7,301 nt of DNA from Trebonia sp036509215 (lineage in GTDB: Bacteria > Actinomycetota > Actinomycetes > Streptosporangiales > Streptosporangiaceae). Position numbers and translations under genes: made by a program. Below, one piece after another: positions 1 through 5,874 of this stretch. The stretch lies in assembly GCA_036509215.1 (NCBI GenBank), contig DATCGA010000439.1, forward strand, positions 1 to 7,301, given 5' to 3'. The notes under the pieces are model-generated. The model made no database searches, had not been told where the DNA came from, and worked only from the letters and a program-made list of their open reading frames with translations. Position 1 is the stretch's first letter; the number at the start of each line of letters is the position of its first letter.

Positions 1-198
1 GGCGCGGTGGTAGGCGGCGACCGCGTTGGCCGCGGTGCCGTCGTTCATGACGAAGACGGCCGGGCCGGCCGACGGGCCGGGCCGGTGCGCGGGGGAGGCC
101 GGAGCCGGCCGGGTGGCCGCGGACGCGACCGGCACCGCGATGGCGGTAACCGCGAGCGCCGCCGCGAAGACGGGCGCGAGACGACTGAGTGCCTTCAA
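1..198 (-). CDS. Secreted protein, N-terminal part only; probable lactonase/YncE-like beta-propeller
   Basis: The visible 66 codons encode the start of an exported protein; the rest lies beyond the left edge. A TTG start at 198 is chosen because an AAGGGGA ribosome binding site sits 6 nt upstream and the frame opens directly into a classic signal peptide: MKALSRL, then a hydrophobic alanine/valine core to about residue 24, and an A-S-A cleavage motif at residues 25-27. After a Pro/Ala-rich linker (about 28-47) comes AVFVMNDGTAANAVAAYHRA, which resembles the first strand of actinomycete secreted seven-bladed propeller proteins of the lactonase/YncE type (pattern AVFVxTNxxxGNxVxxYxRA). That resemblance is from memory of the family, and only about 20 residues support it, so the product name is tentative. 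The gene lies downstream of ricT on the same strand with an 88-bp gap containing two inverted repeats, so it probably has its own control. Confidence 0.55.
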   Translation of the reverse strand, partial: MKALSRLAPVFAAALAVTAIAVPVASAATRPAPASPAHRPGPSAGPAVFVMNDGTAANAVAAYHRA

Positions 199-204
199 CG
201 AGGT

Positions 205-220
205 TCCCCTTCCCTGGGGA
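205..220 (-). promoter_or_regulatory. Hairpin that pairs with the ribosome binding site of the secreted-protein gene
   Basis: On the minus strand TCCCC (220-216) and GGGGA (209-205) can form a 5-bp stem with a 6-nt loop. The 3' arm is the GGGGA of the Shine-Dalgarno sequence, 6 nt before the TTG start at 198, so folding would hide the ribosome binding site. The stem is short and could be chance in GC-rich DNA. Confidence 0.3.
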
Positions 221-231
221 TAGACCCGGCT

Positions 232-250
232 GGACGCAGCTGCTGCGTCC
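232..250. promoter_or_regulatory. Perfect 19-nt inverted repeat upstream of the secreted-protein gene
   Basis: GGACGCAGC (232-240) and GCTGCGTCC (242-250) are exact reverse complements separated by a single T. It begins 34 bp upstream of the TTG start at 198 and ends 36 bp downstream of the ricT stop. The one-base centre suits a dimeric repressor or activator site better than an RNA terminator, although a 7-bp stem with a 5-nt loop could also form and end ricT transcription. No U-tract follows on either strand. Confidence 0.4.
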
Positions 251-286
251 GTTCAGTCCCTCGATGGGGCCGAGCGTTACACGCGT

Positions 287-1117
287 TTATTCGGCGGCTA
301 GATGCGTGCTCTCGTAGGCCTTGCGGGAGCCGCAGACGCTGGCGACCGAGCAGGCGCAGCTGCTCCCGTCGGCCGCCAGCCGCACCACCACGCTGTCGGA
401 CGGCACGTTGTGCCCGATCACGGTGCCGGGGCCCTCGGCCGTCTCGACCTGGGTCCCGGTCCGCGGCGCTTCCTTCTTGAAGTCCTGGTAGAGCGGGTGC
501 TCGTACTTCAGGCAGCACATCAGCCGCCCGCACGCGCCGGCGATGCGCATCGGGTTCACCGGCAGGTCCTGGTCCTTGGCCATCCGGACCGAGACCGGCT
601 CGAAGTCCTTGAGGAACGTCGCGCAGCACAGGTCCCGGCCGCACGGGCCGATGCCGCCCTGCAGCCTCGCCTCGTCGCGCGGGCCGATCTGCTGCAGCTC
701 GACCCGGGCCCGCATCCGGGCGGCCAGGTCGCGGACCAGCGCCCGGAAGTCGACCCGGTGCGGGGCGCTGAAGTACAGGGTGAACACGTTGCTGTCGGCC
801 ACGTAGTCGACCGCGATGAACTTCATCGGCAGGTCGTGCTCGCGGATCAGCCGCCGCGCGGCCACCCGCCCCTCGGCCCGGCGCCGCCGGCTCTCCTCGC
901 CGCGGTCCAGGTCCTCCTGGGCGGCCGGGCCCGCGCAGACCGGCAGGCCGTCGACGTCCTCCGACATCCACTGGGGGGCCCAGACGCACTCGGCGACCTC
1001 GGGGCCGCCGTCGGTGGGCACGAGCACCTTGTCGCCGATCTTCGGCTGGTGGCCGCCCGGGTCGAGGTAGTAAAGCCGCCCGTACCGTTCGAAACTGACC
1101 GCCATGATCATGCCCAT
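287..1117 (-). CDS. ricT: RicT/PSP1-domain protein (YaaT family)
   Basis: This 276-residue protein belongs to the PSP1 C-terminal family, called RicT/YaaT in Bacillus subtilis, where it works with RicA and RicF in a complex that affects mRNA processing by RNase Y and sporulation. Its role in actinomycetes is not established. The N-terminal part (about 5-50) is a small beta domain with a YGRLYYLDPG stretch. The conserved core at about 95-215 contains two cysteine clusters, GPCGRDLCC (C159, C164, C165) and CGRLMCC (C196, C201, C202), which match the iron-sulfur ligand region of the family. A C-terminal extension carries three more cysteines (C254, C256, C262). Methionines at codons 1, 3 and 5 are all possible starts and none has a clear Shine-Dalgarno; the MAVSFERYG start at codon 5 (1105) is the main alternative. 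Synteny with tmk and holB, also seen in Bacillus, supports the call. Confidence 0.92.
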   Translation of the reverse strand: MGMIMAVSFERYGRLYYLDPGGHQPKIGDKVLVPTDGGPEVAECVWAPQWMSEDVDGLPVCAGPAAQEDLDRGEESRRRRAEGRVAARRLIREHDLPMKFIAVDYVADSNVFTLYFSAPHRVDFRALVRDLAARMRARVELQQIGPRDEARLQGGIGPCGRDLCCATFLKDFEPVSVRMAKDQDLPVNPMRIAGACGRLMCCLKYEHPLYQDFKKEAPRTGTQVETAEGPGTVIGHNVPSDSVVVRLAADGSSCACSVASVCGSRKAYESTHLAAE

Positions 1118-1181
1118 CGGGCCAGCCTACGTCGCGGCGGTCCGATCGTCAGCAGGACATACGCTAACTAATCTCCAGGAA

Positions 1182-1203
1182 ATCTTTGTGCATGCACAAA
1201 GAT
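1182..1203. promoter_or_regulatory. Perfect 22-bp palindrome, candidate operator between divergent genes
   Basis: The half site ATCTTTGTGCA (1182-1192) is followed directly by its exact reverse complement TGCACAAAGAT (1193-1203), with no mismatch and no spacer. It lies in the 157-bp divergent region, 64 bp from the ricT start and 71 bp from the methyltransferase start, in a stretch clearly richer in A/T than the flanking genes. Its position fits the -35 region of a promoter whose -10 is TAGGAT at 1217-1222. A dimeric HTH regulator is the likely binder. No regulator gene lies in the window, so the binder is unknown. Confidence 0.6.
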
Positions 1204-1222
1204 GGCCACGTCGCGCTAGGAT
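1193..1222 (+). promoter_or_regulatory. Putative promoter of the methyltransferase gene
   Basis: TAGGAT at 1217-1222 fits the actinobacterial TANNNT -10 consensus. With an 18-nt spacer the -35 position would be TGCACA at 1193-1198, the right half of the 22-bp palindrome; this is a poor match to TTGACA. Transcription would start near 1229, leaving a leader of about 45 nt. The GGGAG ribosome binding site at 1261-1265 lies 9 nt before the GTG start. This is inference from motif position only. Confidence 0.4.
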
Positions 1223-1274
1223 ATGACTACGTTATCCGCCATTTGGAAATTGTCCTGAATGGGAGCATTGGACA

Positions 1275-2102
1275 GTGTCCCGTCAAGACAGGCCGTGGAC
1301 GCTTCCCGGCCCCCGCCGGGTTCCGCCGCAGATCGATATCCACAAGCCGAGCGCGGCCCGGGTCTACGACGCGATCCTCGGCGGCAAGGACAATTTCCCC
1401 TGGGACCGGGCGGTCGCGGCGGAGGTAATCGCGGCGTTCCCGCAGGCGGCCGACAGCGCCATTCTCAACCGCCAGGTGCTCGAGCGCGCCATCAGGTACC
1501 TGCACGCCCGCGGCATCGACCAGTTCCTCGACCTCGGCTCGGGCCTGCCCACCGCCCGCAACACCCACGAGATCGCCCAGGAGCTCAACCCGAGGGCGCT
1601 GGTCGCGTACGTGGACAACGACCCGATCGTGCTCACGCACGCGCGCGCTCAGCTCACCGGCGACGCCGGTGCGACCGTCGTGACGGCCGACATCCGGCAC
1701 CCCGACACGATCTTGAACAGCCCCGCGATCACCGACTTCCTCGACTTCAGCCGCCCGATCGGGCTGGTCCTGAACGGCGTCGTCCACCACCTGAGCGACG
1801 ATGACGACCCCCAGGGCGTGGTCACCAAGCTCACGTCGGCCCTCGCCCCCGGCAGCTACCTGCAGCTGACGCACTTCTCCACCGCCGCGCCGGCCGCGGC
1901 CGCGCTCGAGCGGGTGCTGATGCGGTCGATCGGCAGCGGCCGGATGCGCAGCCGGGAAGAGATCACCGCCTTCTTCGACGGCCTCGAGCTGGTGGATCCC
2001 GGCGTCGTGTTCCTGCCCGAGTGGCGGCCGGACGGGCCGGTCGGCTATCCGCTCGAAGTCGGCGGCCAGCTCATCCTCGGCGGCATGGCGAAAAAGCTCT
2101 AG
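1275..2102 (+). CDS. SAM-dependent methyltransferase, SAV2177/DUF574 family (Methyltransf_19)
   Basis: This 275-residue protein carries the family signature near its N-terminus, KPSAARVYDAILGGKDNF (24-41), followed by a Rossmann SAM-binding fold: motif I FLDLGSGLPT (84-93), the acidic motif VDNDP (113-117) and ADIRHPD (138-144). The segment after strand 4 reads PIGLVLNGVVHHL (161-173), then a DDDD run (175-178). The family's substrate is generally unknown; members are abundant in filamentous actinomycetes and often sit beside XRE/DUF397 genes, absent here. Start: GTG at 1275, preceded by GGGAG at 1261-1265; the upstream frame is closed by a TGA at 1224, and there is no better start between. 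The gene runs against holB and ricT, splitting an otherwise conserved cluster, which suggests later insertion. Its TAG stop overlaps the ribosome binding site of a second start at 2114. Soluble and cytoplasmic, with no signal peptide or membrane segment visible. Confidence 0.9.
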   Translation: MSRQDRPWTLPGPRRVPPQIDIHKPSAARVYDAILGGKDNFPWDRAVAAEVIAAFPQAADSAILNRQVLERAIRYLHARGIDQFLDLGSGLPTARNTHEIAQELNPRALVAYVDNDPIVLTHARAQLTGDAGATVVTADIRHPDTILNSPAITDFLDFSRPIGLVLNGVVHHLSDDDDPQGVVTKLTSALAPGSYLQLTHFSTAAPAAAALERVLMRSIGSGRMRSREEITAFFDGLELVDPGVVFLPEWRPDGPVGYPLEVGGQLILGGMAKKL

Positions 2103-2265
2103 GGGCGGTCGCGATGCGCATTCTCGTCACCAGCGCAGGCAAAGCCAACGGCGCCGTAGGGCCGGTTAGCCATAGGTTGCCTGCGGGGTGTCGCGCGCCA
2201 TCCCGCGAACGCTGCCCATGGGCGGCCGCATACGACCCGGCTGTCACACGCGCACCACGGCGGGG

Positions 2266-2280
2266 GGCCGGCGCCCGGCC
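2266..2280. terminator. Possible GC-rich hairpin terminator
   Basis: GGCCGG (2266-2271) and CCGGCC (2275-2280) form a 6-bp stem with a 3-nt CGC loop. The flanking G run (2262-2265) could extend pairing to CCC at 2283-2285 across a 2-nt bulge. It lies 164 bp past the methyltransferase stop. No U-tract follows, so it is only a weak candidate for ending plus-strand or minus-strand transcription. Confidence 0.25.
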
Positions 2281-2337
2281 GTCCCGTGATCGTGTTCCGT
2301 TGGGGGCTCCCCCGGGGGCTGTTGCGGAATTGTCTTG

Positions 2338-2355
2338 GCGCGCGGGGATGCGCGC
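2338..2355. terminator. Possible hairpin downstream of holB
   Basis: GCGCGC at 2338-2343 and again at 2350-2355 (self-complementary) can pair around a 6-nt loop. On the minus strand it lies about 90 bp beyond the holB stop and is followed by only moderately T-rich sequence. GC repeats are common here, so chance is a real possibility. Confidence 0.2.
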
Positions 2356-2443
2356 GAGCGAGCCCGTTCGGCACACCATCACGCCGGTGAGCGGGCAGGA
2401 CCACAGCCGCGCCGGCCAGGAAGCCGTAAAACGGTAAAACCGG

Positions 2444-3583
2444 TCAGCCCTGGGTGAGCGAGACGGTCAGCTCCTCGACCGCCAGCAGCGGCGCGACGTT
2501 GAGCGTGAGCCGCTCCCGGCACCGCATGACCGCCTGGATGCGCCGCAGCGTCGCCTCGGGCGCGCCCGCCGCCGCGAGCCTCCGCAGGTCGGCCACGTGG
2601 TCCGCGTTGGCCAGCTCGATGTCCACCCCGAGCTGGACCATCAGCACGTCGCGGTAGTAGGCGGCCAGGTCGAGCAGCGCGCCGTCGAGGGTGTCGCGCT
2701 TGACCCGGGTCGCCCGCGACTTCTGCCGGTCCTCGAGGTCCTTCATCGCGCCGGCCATGCCCCGCATCGCCTTGGCCACGCCCTTGCCGGTCGCGCCCTC
2801 GCCGAACGCCTGCCGCATCGCCTCGCGCTCGGGCTCGTCGAGCTGCTCGGTCACCGTCTTGGCCTCGTCCTCGGCCGTCTTCACGAGCGCGGCGGCGGCC
2901 GCCAGGGCCGGCCCGAGCGAGGTCGACTGCACCGGCACCCGCAGCACCGCCTCGCGCCGGGCGGCGGCGGCCGGGTCGAGCACCAGCCGGCGGGCCCGGC
3001 CGACGTGGCCCTGCGCGGCCCGTGCGGCCGCCAGCGCCTGGTCGCGGTCGATGCCGTCGCGGGAGACGAGGATGTCGGCCACCGCCTCCGACGGCGGCAC
3101 CCGCAGCGTCATCACCCGGCAGCGGGACCTGATCGTGGTCACCAGGTCCTCGGCGCTGGGCGAGCAGAGCAGCCACACCGTCCGCGGCGCGGGCTCCTCG
3201 ATCGCCTTCAGCAGCGCGTTGGCGGCGGCCTCGGTGCACCGGTCGGCGTCCTCGAACAGCACCACGTGCCAGCGCCCGCCGGACGGCGCCCCGGCCGCGC
3301 GCAGCACCAGGTCCCTGGTCTGCTTCACCCCGTAGGAGAGCCCTTCCGGGCGGACCAGGAGCAGGTCGGCGTGCGTGCCCGAGCGCACGTGGCGGCAGGA
3401 CGAGCACTCGCCGCAGCCGCCGTACTGGCACAGCAGCGCGGCCGCGAAGGAGCGGGCCGCGACCGAGCGGCCGGAGCCGGGCGGCCCGGTGAACAGCCAC
3501 GCGTGCGTCATCGCGTGGTCGAGCGCGCCCTGCAGCTGCTCGACCACCGCCTGCTGGCCTGCCAGCTCGTCGAAGACACTCAT
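2444..3583 (-). CDS. holB: DNA polymerase III clamp loader subunit delta-prime
   Basis: This 379-residue AAA+ protein is the delta-prime subunit of the clamp loader, which opens the beta sliding clamp and loads it on primed DNA. Order of motifs: an N-terminal MSVFDELAGQQAVVEQL helix region; P-loop-like GPPGSGRS (33-40), with Arg where the Walker lysine would be; a four-cysteine zinc site C52, C57, C60, C63; VVLFEDADR (107-115) at the Walker B position; ANALLKAIEEP (121-131); and the SRC motif (153-155), which supplies the arginine finger in this family. The Arg in the P-loop fits the non-ATP-hydrolysing role of delta-prime. The ATG at 3583 overlaps the TGA of the upstream tmk gene as ATGA, and there is no separate Shine-Dalgarno, so translation is probably coupled. 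The much longer open frame that continues upstream is a shadow of the MFS-tmk gene. Length is normal for the family. Confidence 0.95.
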   Translation of the reverse strand: MSVFDELAGQQAVVEQLQGALDHAMTHAWLFTGPPGSGRSVAARSFAAALLCQYGGCGECSSCRHVRSGTHADLLLVRPEGLSYGVKQTRDLVLRAAGAPSGGRWHVVLFEDADRCTEAAANALLKAIEEPAPRTVWLLCSPSAEDLVTTIRSRCRVMTLRVPPSEAVADILVSRDGIDRDQALAAARAAQGHVGRARRLVLDPAAAARREAVLRVPVQSTSLGPALAAAAALVKTAEDEAKTVTEQLDEPEREAMRQAFGEGATGKGVAKAMRGMAGAMKDLEDRQKSRATRVKRDTLDGALLDLAAYYRDVLMVQLGVDIELANADHVADLRRLAAAGAPEATLRRIQAVMRCRERLTLNVAPLLAVEELTVSLTQG

Positions 3584-5808
3584 CGACGGTCGGCAACGTC
3601 GGCGGCGTTCCCAGCCTTCCCGTTGGCCCCGTTGGCGGGGCCCGAGCCGTTCGGGATGGCGGGGAAGGAGCCGGTGGCCGCCTCGGCCGTGCGCGGCACC
3701 GGGTCGGGCAGGACCTCCCTGATCCGGTCCTTGATCAGCTCGGTGACCACGTCCGGGGGCGCGGCCGCGTCGAGCACCAGGTAGCGCTCGGGGTCGGAGC
3801 GGGCCAGCGTGAGGAAGCCGAACCGCACCCGGCGGTGGAACTCGGCCGGCTCCGCCTCCATCCGGTCGGCCGAGCGAGCGTGCCTGCTGAACCCCGCCAC
3901 CGGGTCCATGTCGAGCAGGATCGTGAGGTCGGGCATCCGCCCGTCGGTCGCCCAGCTGTTCAGCCGGGCGATGTCGGCCGTCGGTATGCCGCGGCCGGCG
4001 CCCTGGTAGGCGAGCGAGGAGTCGATGTACCGGTCGGTGATCACGATCGCGCCCCGCATCAGGGCCGGGTCGATCACCTTGGCCACGTGCTCGGCCCGGT
4101 CGGCCGCGTACAGCAGCGCCTCGGCCTGCGACGACATGCCGGTGTGGGCGGTGTCGAGCAGCAGCGCCCGCAGCCGCATCCCGATCTTGGTCGCGCCCGG
4201 CTCGTGCGAGGTCACCACGTCGTAGCCCTGCTCGCGGAGCCAGATCGCGATCGCCCGGGACTGGGTCGTCTTGCCCGCGCCCTCGCCCCCCTCGAACGCG
4301 AGGAACAGCCCCGGGTAGCGGGACGCGCCGCCGTGCACGTCGACCTCGGCCGCGCCCGGCACCGACTCCAGCGGCTCGTTGCGGAACGCCGCGACCAGGT
4401 CGGTGCGCAGCGGCACGCCCTTGCGGTCGTCGAGCTGCCGGTAGGCCTTGATGCCGACGTAGGCGACCAGCACCGCCGACAGCAGCAGGAGCAGGTTGTC
4501 GCCGGGCGAGCCGTAGGTGATGTGGGCGATCGTGATCACGCCGCCCTTGGTGCCGTTGAGGGCCGAGATCGCGGCCGAGAACCCGGTCGCGATGAACCCC
4601 GCGACCGCGATCACCGCCAGCAGGATCGCCTGGATCGTCGACTGGAAGAACGCGAACACCCGGCCCCGGGTGTCGTCGTCGACCTCGAGCCCGACGATCG
4701 TGAAGCCGATCGGGTACGCGGTCCCCGAGATGACCCCCATCACGAACACGAAGATCGTGATCACGGCGAGGTTGGGCACCAGCGCGATCATCGCCAGCGG
4801 CACCGCCGACGCGGTCAGCGTGACGCCGAACAGTCTTCGCCTGGAGAAGTCGCCGAACGGTCGCGACCCGAACCCCATGCCGATCGCCAGGCCGATCAGG
4901 ATCATCGCGAACACGAGGCTGAACCCGGCCGAGCCGCCCTTGAGCGTGTACTGGATGTAAGACGGGGCGAGGCCGATCACCACCCCCGCCGCGCAGAACG
5001 CGCCCAGCATCCCGATCACCAGGCCGCGCACGACCGGCGTGTGCCTGATGAAGCGCCAGCCCTCCCAGATCGCCTTGGCGATCGACGGGGCCGAGATCGA
5101 GCCGCTGGACTCGCGCTTGCCGATCTGCCGCAGGGTGTAGACGGTCAGCGCGGAGACGAAGTAGGAGGCGCCGTTGAAGTACAGCGCCAGGTCGACCTTG
5201 TTGGTGTGGAAGACCGGCGAGACGTGGCCGAGCCCGGTCGCGGTGTAGCCGAGCACCGCCAGCAGGACCGCCGCCAGCGGCGCGGTGCCGTAGGTCATCA
5301 GCTGGCTGAGCTGGTTGGCCCGCTCCAGCTTCTCCTTCGGCACCAGGTTGGGGATGGTCGCCGACGCGGCCGGGTTCCAGAACTGCGACGCGACCCCGGC
5401 CAGGAACTTGGCCACGAAGATCCAGGTCAGGTTCGGGAACAGCGGGATCGAGATGAACAGCAGGCCGCGCACCACGTCGCCCACGATCATCGTGGTGCGG
5501 CGGTCGAACCGGTCCGCCAGCGCCCCCGCGATCGGGCCAAGCAGCAGCGCGGGCAGCAGCGTGACCACCCAGACGCCGCTGATCGAGGCGGTCTTGGCCA
5601 GCGTGCTGCCGTGCGTCACCGACGGCGCGAGCGCCAGCAGCGCCAGGATCGACAGCCAGTCGCCCAGGCTCGACAGCGACAGCGCGATCCACAGCCTGCG
5701 GAACGACTTGATCGACAGCACCCCGTCCCCGGAGCGCGCGCGCCTGGCCCGGCGGGTCGGCGGCTGCTCACCCGGGCTGGCACTGCGGGGCGTGGTGCGG
5801 AAGTTCAC
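3580..5808 (-). CDS. tmk: Bifunctional MFS transporter / dTMP kinase fusion
   Basis: A 742-residue fusion. Residues about 35-455 form an MFS-like membrane domain with about 12 hydrophobic segments and an MFS motif A-like GALADRFDRR (95-104) after segment 2. Residues about 497-700 are thymidylate kinase, which phosphorylates dTMP to dTDP: P-loop FEGGEGAGKTTQ (505-516), HEPGAT (535-540), TDRYIDSSLAYQG (591-603, the DRY motif) and a lid around SADRMEAEP (646-654). A low-complexity tail (701-742) follows. Such fusions are known in actinomycetes; what the transporter half carries is unknown. The kinase would face the cytoplasm next to the membrane. The GTG at 5808 is the most upstream start; there is no Shine-Dalgarno, but TAGCCT lies 6 nt upstream, suggesting a leaderless transcript. 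A later start such as the GTG of V30 (GVLSIKSFRRLW), just before the first membrane helix, cannot be excluded. The stop overlaps the holB start. Confidence 0.94.
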   Translation of the reverse strand: MNFRTTPRSASPGEQPPTRRARRARSGDGVLSIKSFRRLWIALSLSSLGDWLSILALLALAPSVTHGSTLAKTASISGVWVVTLLPALLLGPIAGALADRFDRRTTMIVGDVVRGLLFISIPLFPNLTWIFVAKFLAGVASQFWNPAASATIPNLVPKEKLERANQLSQLMTYGTAPLAAVLLAVLGYTATGLGHVSPVFHTNKVDLALYFNGASYFVSALTVYTLRQIGKRESSGSISAPSIAKAIWEGWRFIRHTPVVRGLVIGMLGAFCAAGVVIGLAPSYIQYTLKGGSAGFSLVFAMILIGLAIGMGFGSRPFGDFSRRRLFGVTLTASAVPLAMIALVPNLAVITIFVFVMGVISGTAYPIGFTIVGLEVDDDTRGRVFAFFQSTIQAILLAVIAVAGFIATGFSAAISALNGTKGGVITIAHITYGSPGDNLLLLLSAVLVAYVGIKAYRQLDDRKGVPLRTDLVAAFRNEPLESVPGAAEVDVHGGASRYPGLFLAFEGGEGAGKTTQSRAIAIWLREQGYDVVTSHEPGATKIGMRLRALLLDTAHTGMSSQAEALLYAADRAEHVAKVIDPALMRGAIVITDRYIDSSLAYQGAGRGIPTADIARLNSWATDGRMPDLTILLDMDPVAGFSRHARSADRMEAEPAEFHRRVRFGFLTLARSDPERYLVLDAAAPPDVVTELIKDRIREVLPDPVPRTAEAATGSFPAIPNGSGPANGANGKAGNAADVADRR

Positions 5809-5814
5809 GGCGTT

Positions 5815-5820
5815 AGGCTA
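5815..5820 (-). promoter_or_regulatory. Candidate -10 box for a leaderless MFS-tmk transcript
   Basis: TAGCCT on the minus strand matches TANNNT and is separated by 6 nt (AACGCC) from the GTG start at 5808, the spacing expected when transcription begins at the start codon. There is no Shine-Dalgarno in front of this GTG. No good -35 box is visible: GTGACC occurs upstream with a 21-nt spacer, which is too long. Confidence 0.35.
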
Positions 5821-5843
5821 TCGAGAGATCCCAGCGTGCCTGG

Positions 5844-5863
5844 TCACGACTGCTTGATCGTGA
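5844..5863. terminator. Weak hairpin after topA
   Basis: TCACGA (5844-5849) and TCGTGA (5858-5863) pair around an 8-nt loop in the 66-bp gap between topA and MFS-tmk. On the minus strand it begins 12 nt beyond the topA TAA stop. No U-tract follows on that strand; the T-rich sequence is on the other side, so it may at best cause pausing between the two genes. Confidence 0.25.
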
Positions 5864-5874
5864 TTCTACTTTTC

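Larger units (their letters stand above)
2114..2437 (+). pseudogene. Broken second cistron: N-terminus of a Rossmann-type NAD(P)-binding protein
   Basis: An ATG at 2114 has an excellent AGGGGCGG ribosome binding site (2101-2108, 6-nt spacing) overlapping the methyltransferase stop, the usual layout of a coupled downstream gene. The first 16 residues, MRILVTSAGKANGAVG, look like the first strand and dinucleotide-binding loop of an NmrA/SDR-like protein (compare ILVTGATGxxGxxV). From about 2162 the translation changes abruptly to Arg/Pro/Ala-rich sequence with no recognisable fold, and the frame ends at 2437 after 107 residues. I read this as the 5' remnant of a gene deleted or decayed from within, leaving roughly 2114-2161 as real homology. 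The alternative is a genuine small protein with a chance start. Similarity rests on a very short segment. Confidence 0.35.
2103..2443. other. Gene-poor stretch between the methyltransferase gene and holB
   Basis: About 340 bp with no intact gene that I can support on either strand. It holds the 5' stub of a second plus-strand cistron (from 2114), two short GC-rich hairpins (2266-2280 and 2338-2355), a pair of GGGGGCT direct repeats (2302-2308 and 2314-2320), and a short A-rich repeat next to the holB stop in which GTAAAAC occurs at 2426-2432 and again at 2434-2440. The open frames here give Arg/Pro/Ala-rich translations typical of non-coding high-GC DNA. No tRNA was recognised. Confidence 0.6.

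Noticed and set aside
26..480. Plus-strand frames overlapping the secreted-protein start
   Set aside because: The minus-strand reading gives a ribosome binding site, a signal peptide and a cleavage site, while the plus-strand frames give only Arg/Gly-rich sequence.
302..1171. Plus-strand open frame opposite ricT
   Set aside because: There is no recognisable motif, and the minus strand in this interval encodes a clear PSP1-family protein with both cysteine clusters.
2302..2320. GGGGGCTCCCCCGGGGGCT as a terminator or G-quadruplex
   Set aside because: The G and C runs can pair in several overlapping ways and the pattern is short. Only two G runs are on the same strand, and there is no T-run. 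It is probably compositional.
2071..2404. Minus-strand frames of about 100 codons in the gap next to holB
   Set aside because: They have no ribosome binding site and no recognisable domain, their composition is Arg/Pro/Ala-rich, and one runs into the methyltransferase gene.
2103..2443. A tRNA gene in the gap beyond holB (tRNA genes are common beside this cluster)
   Set aside because: No T-loop GGTTCGAATCC-like motif or paired acceptor stem was found in either orientation.
2444..5692. A 1082-residue open frame that looks like a giant HolB fusion
   Set aside because: Its first ~703 codons are Arg/Gly/Ala-rich antisense-like sequence in the shadow frame of MFS-tmk. Real HolB homology starts exactly at the ATG at 3583, which overlaps the tmk stop.
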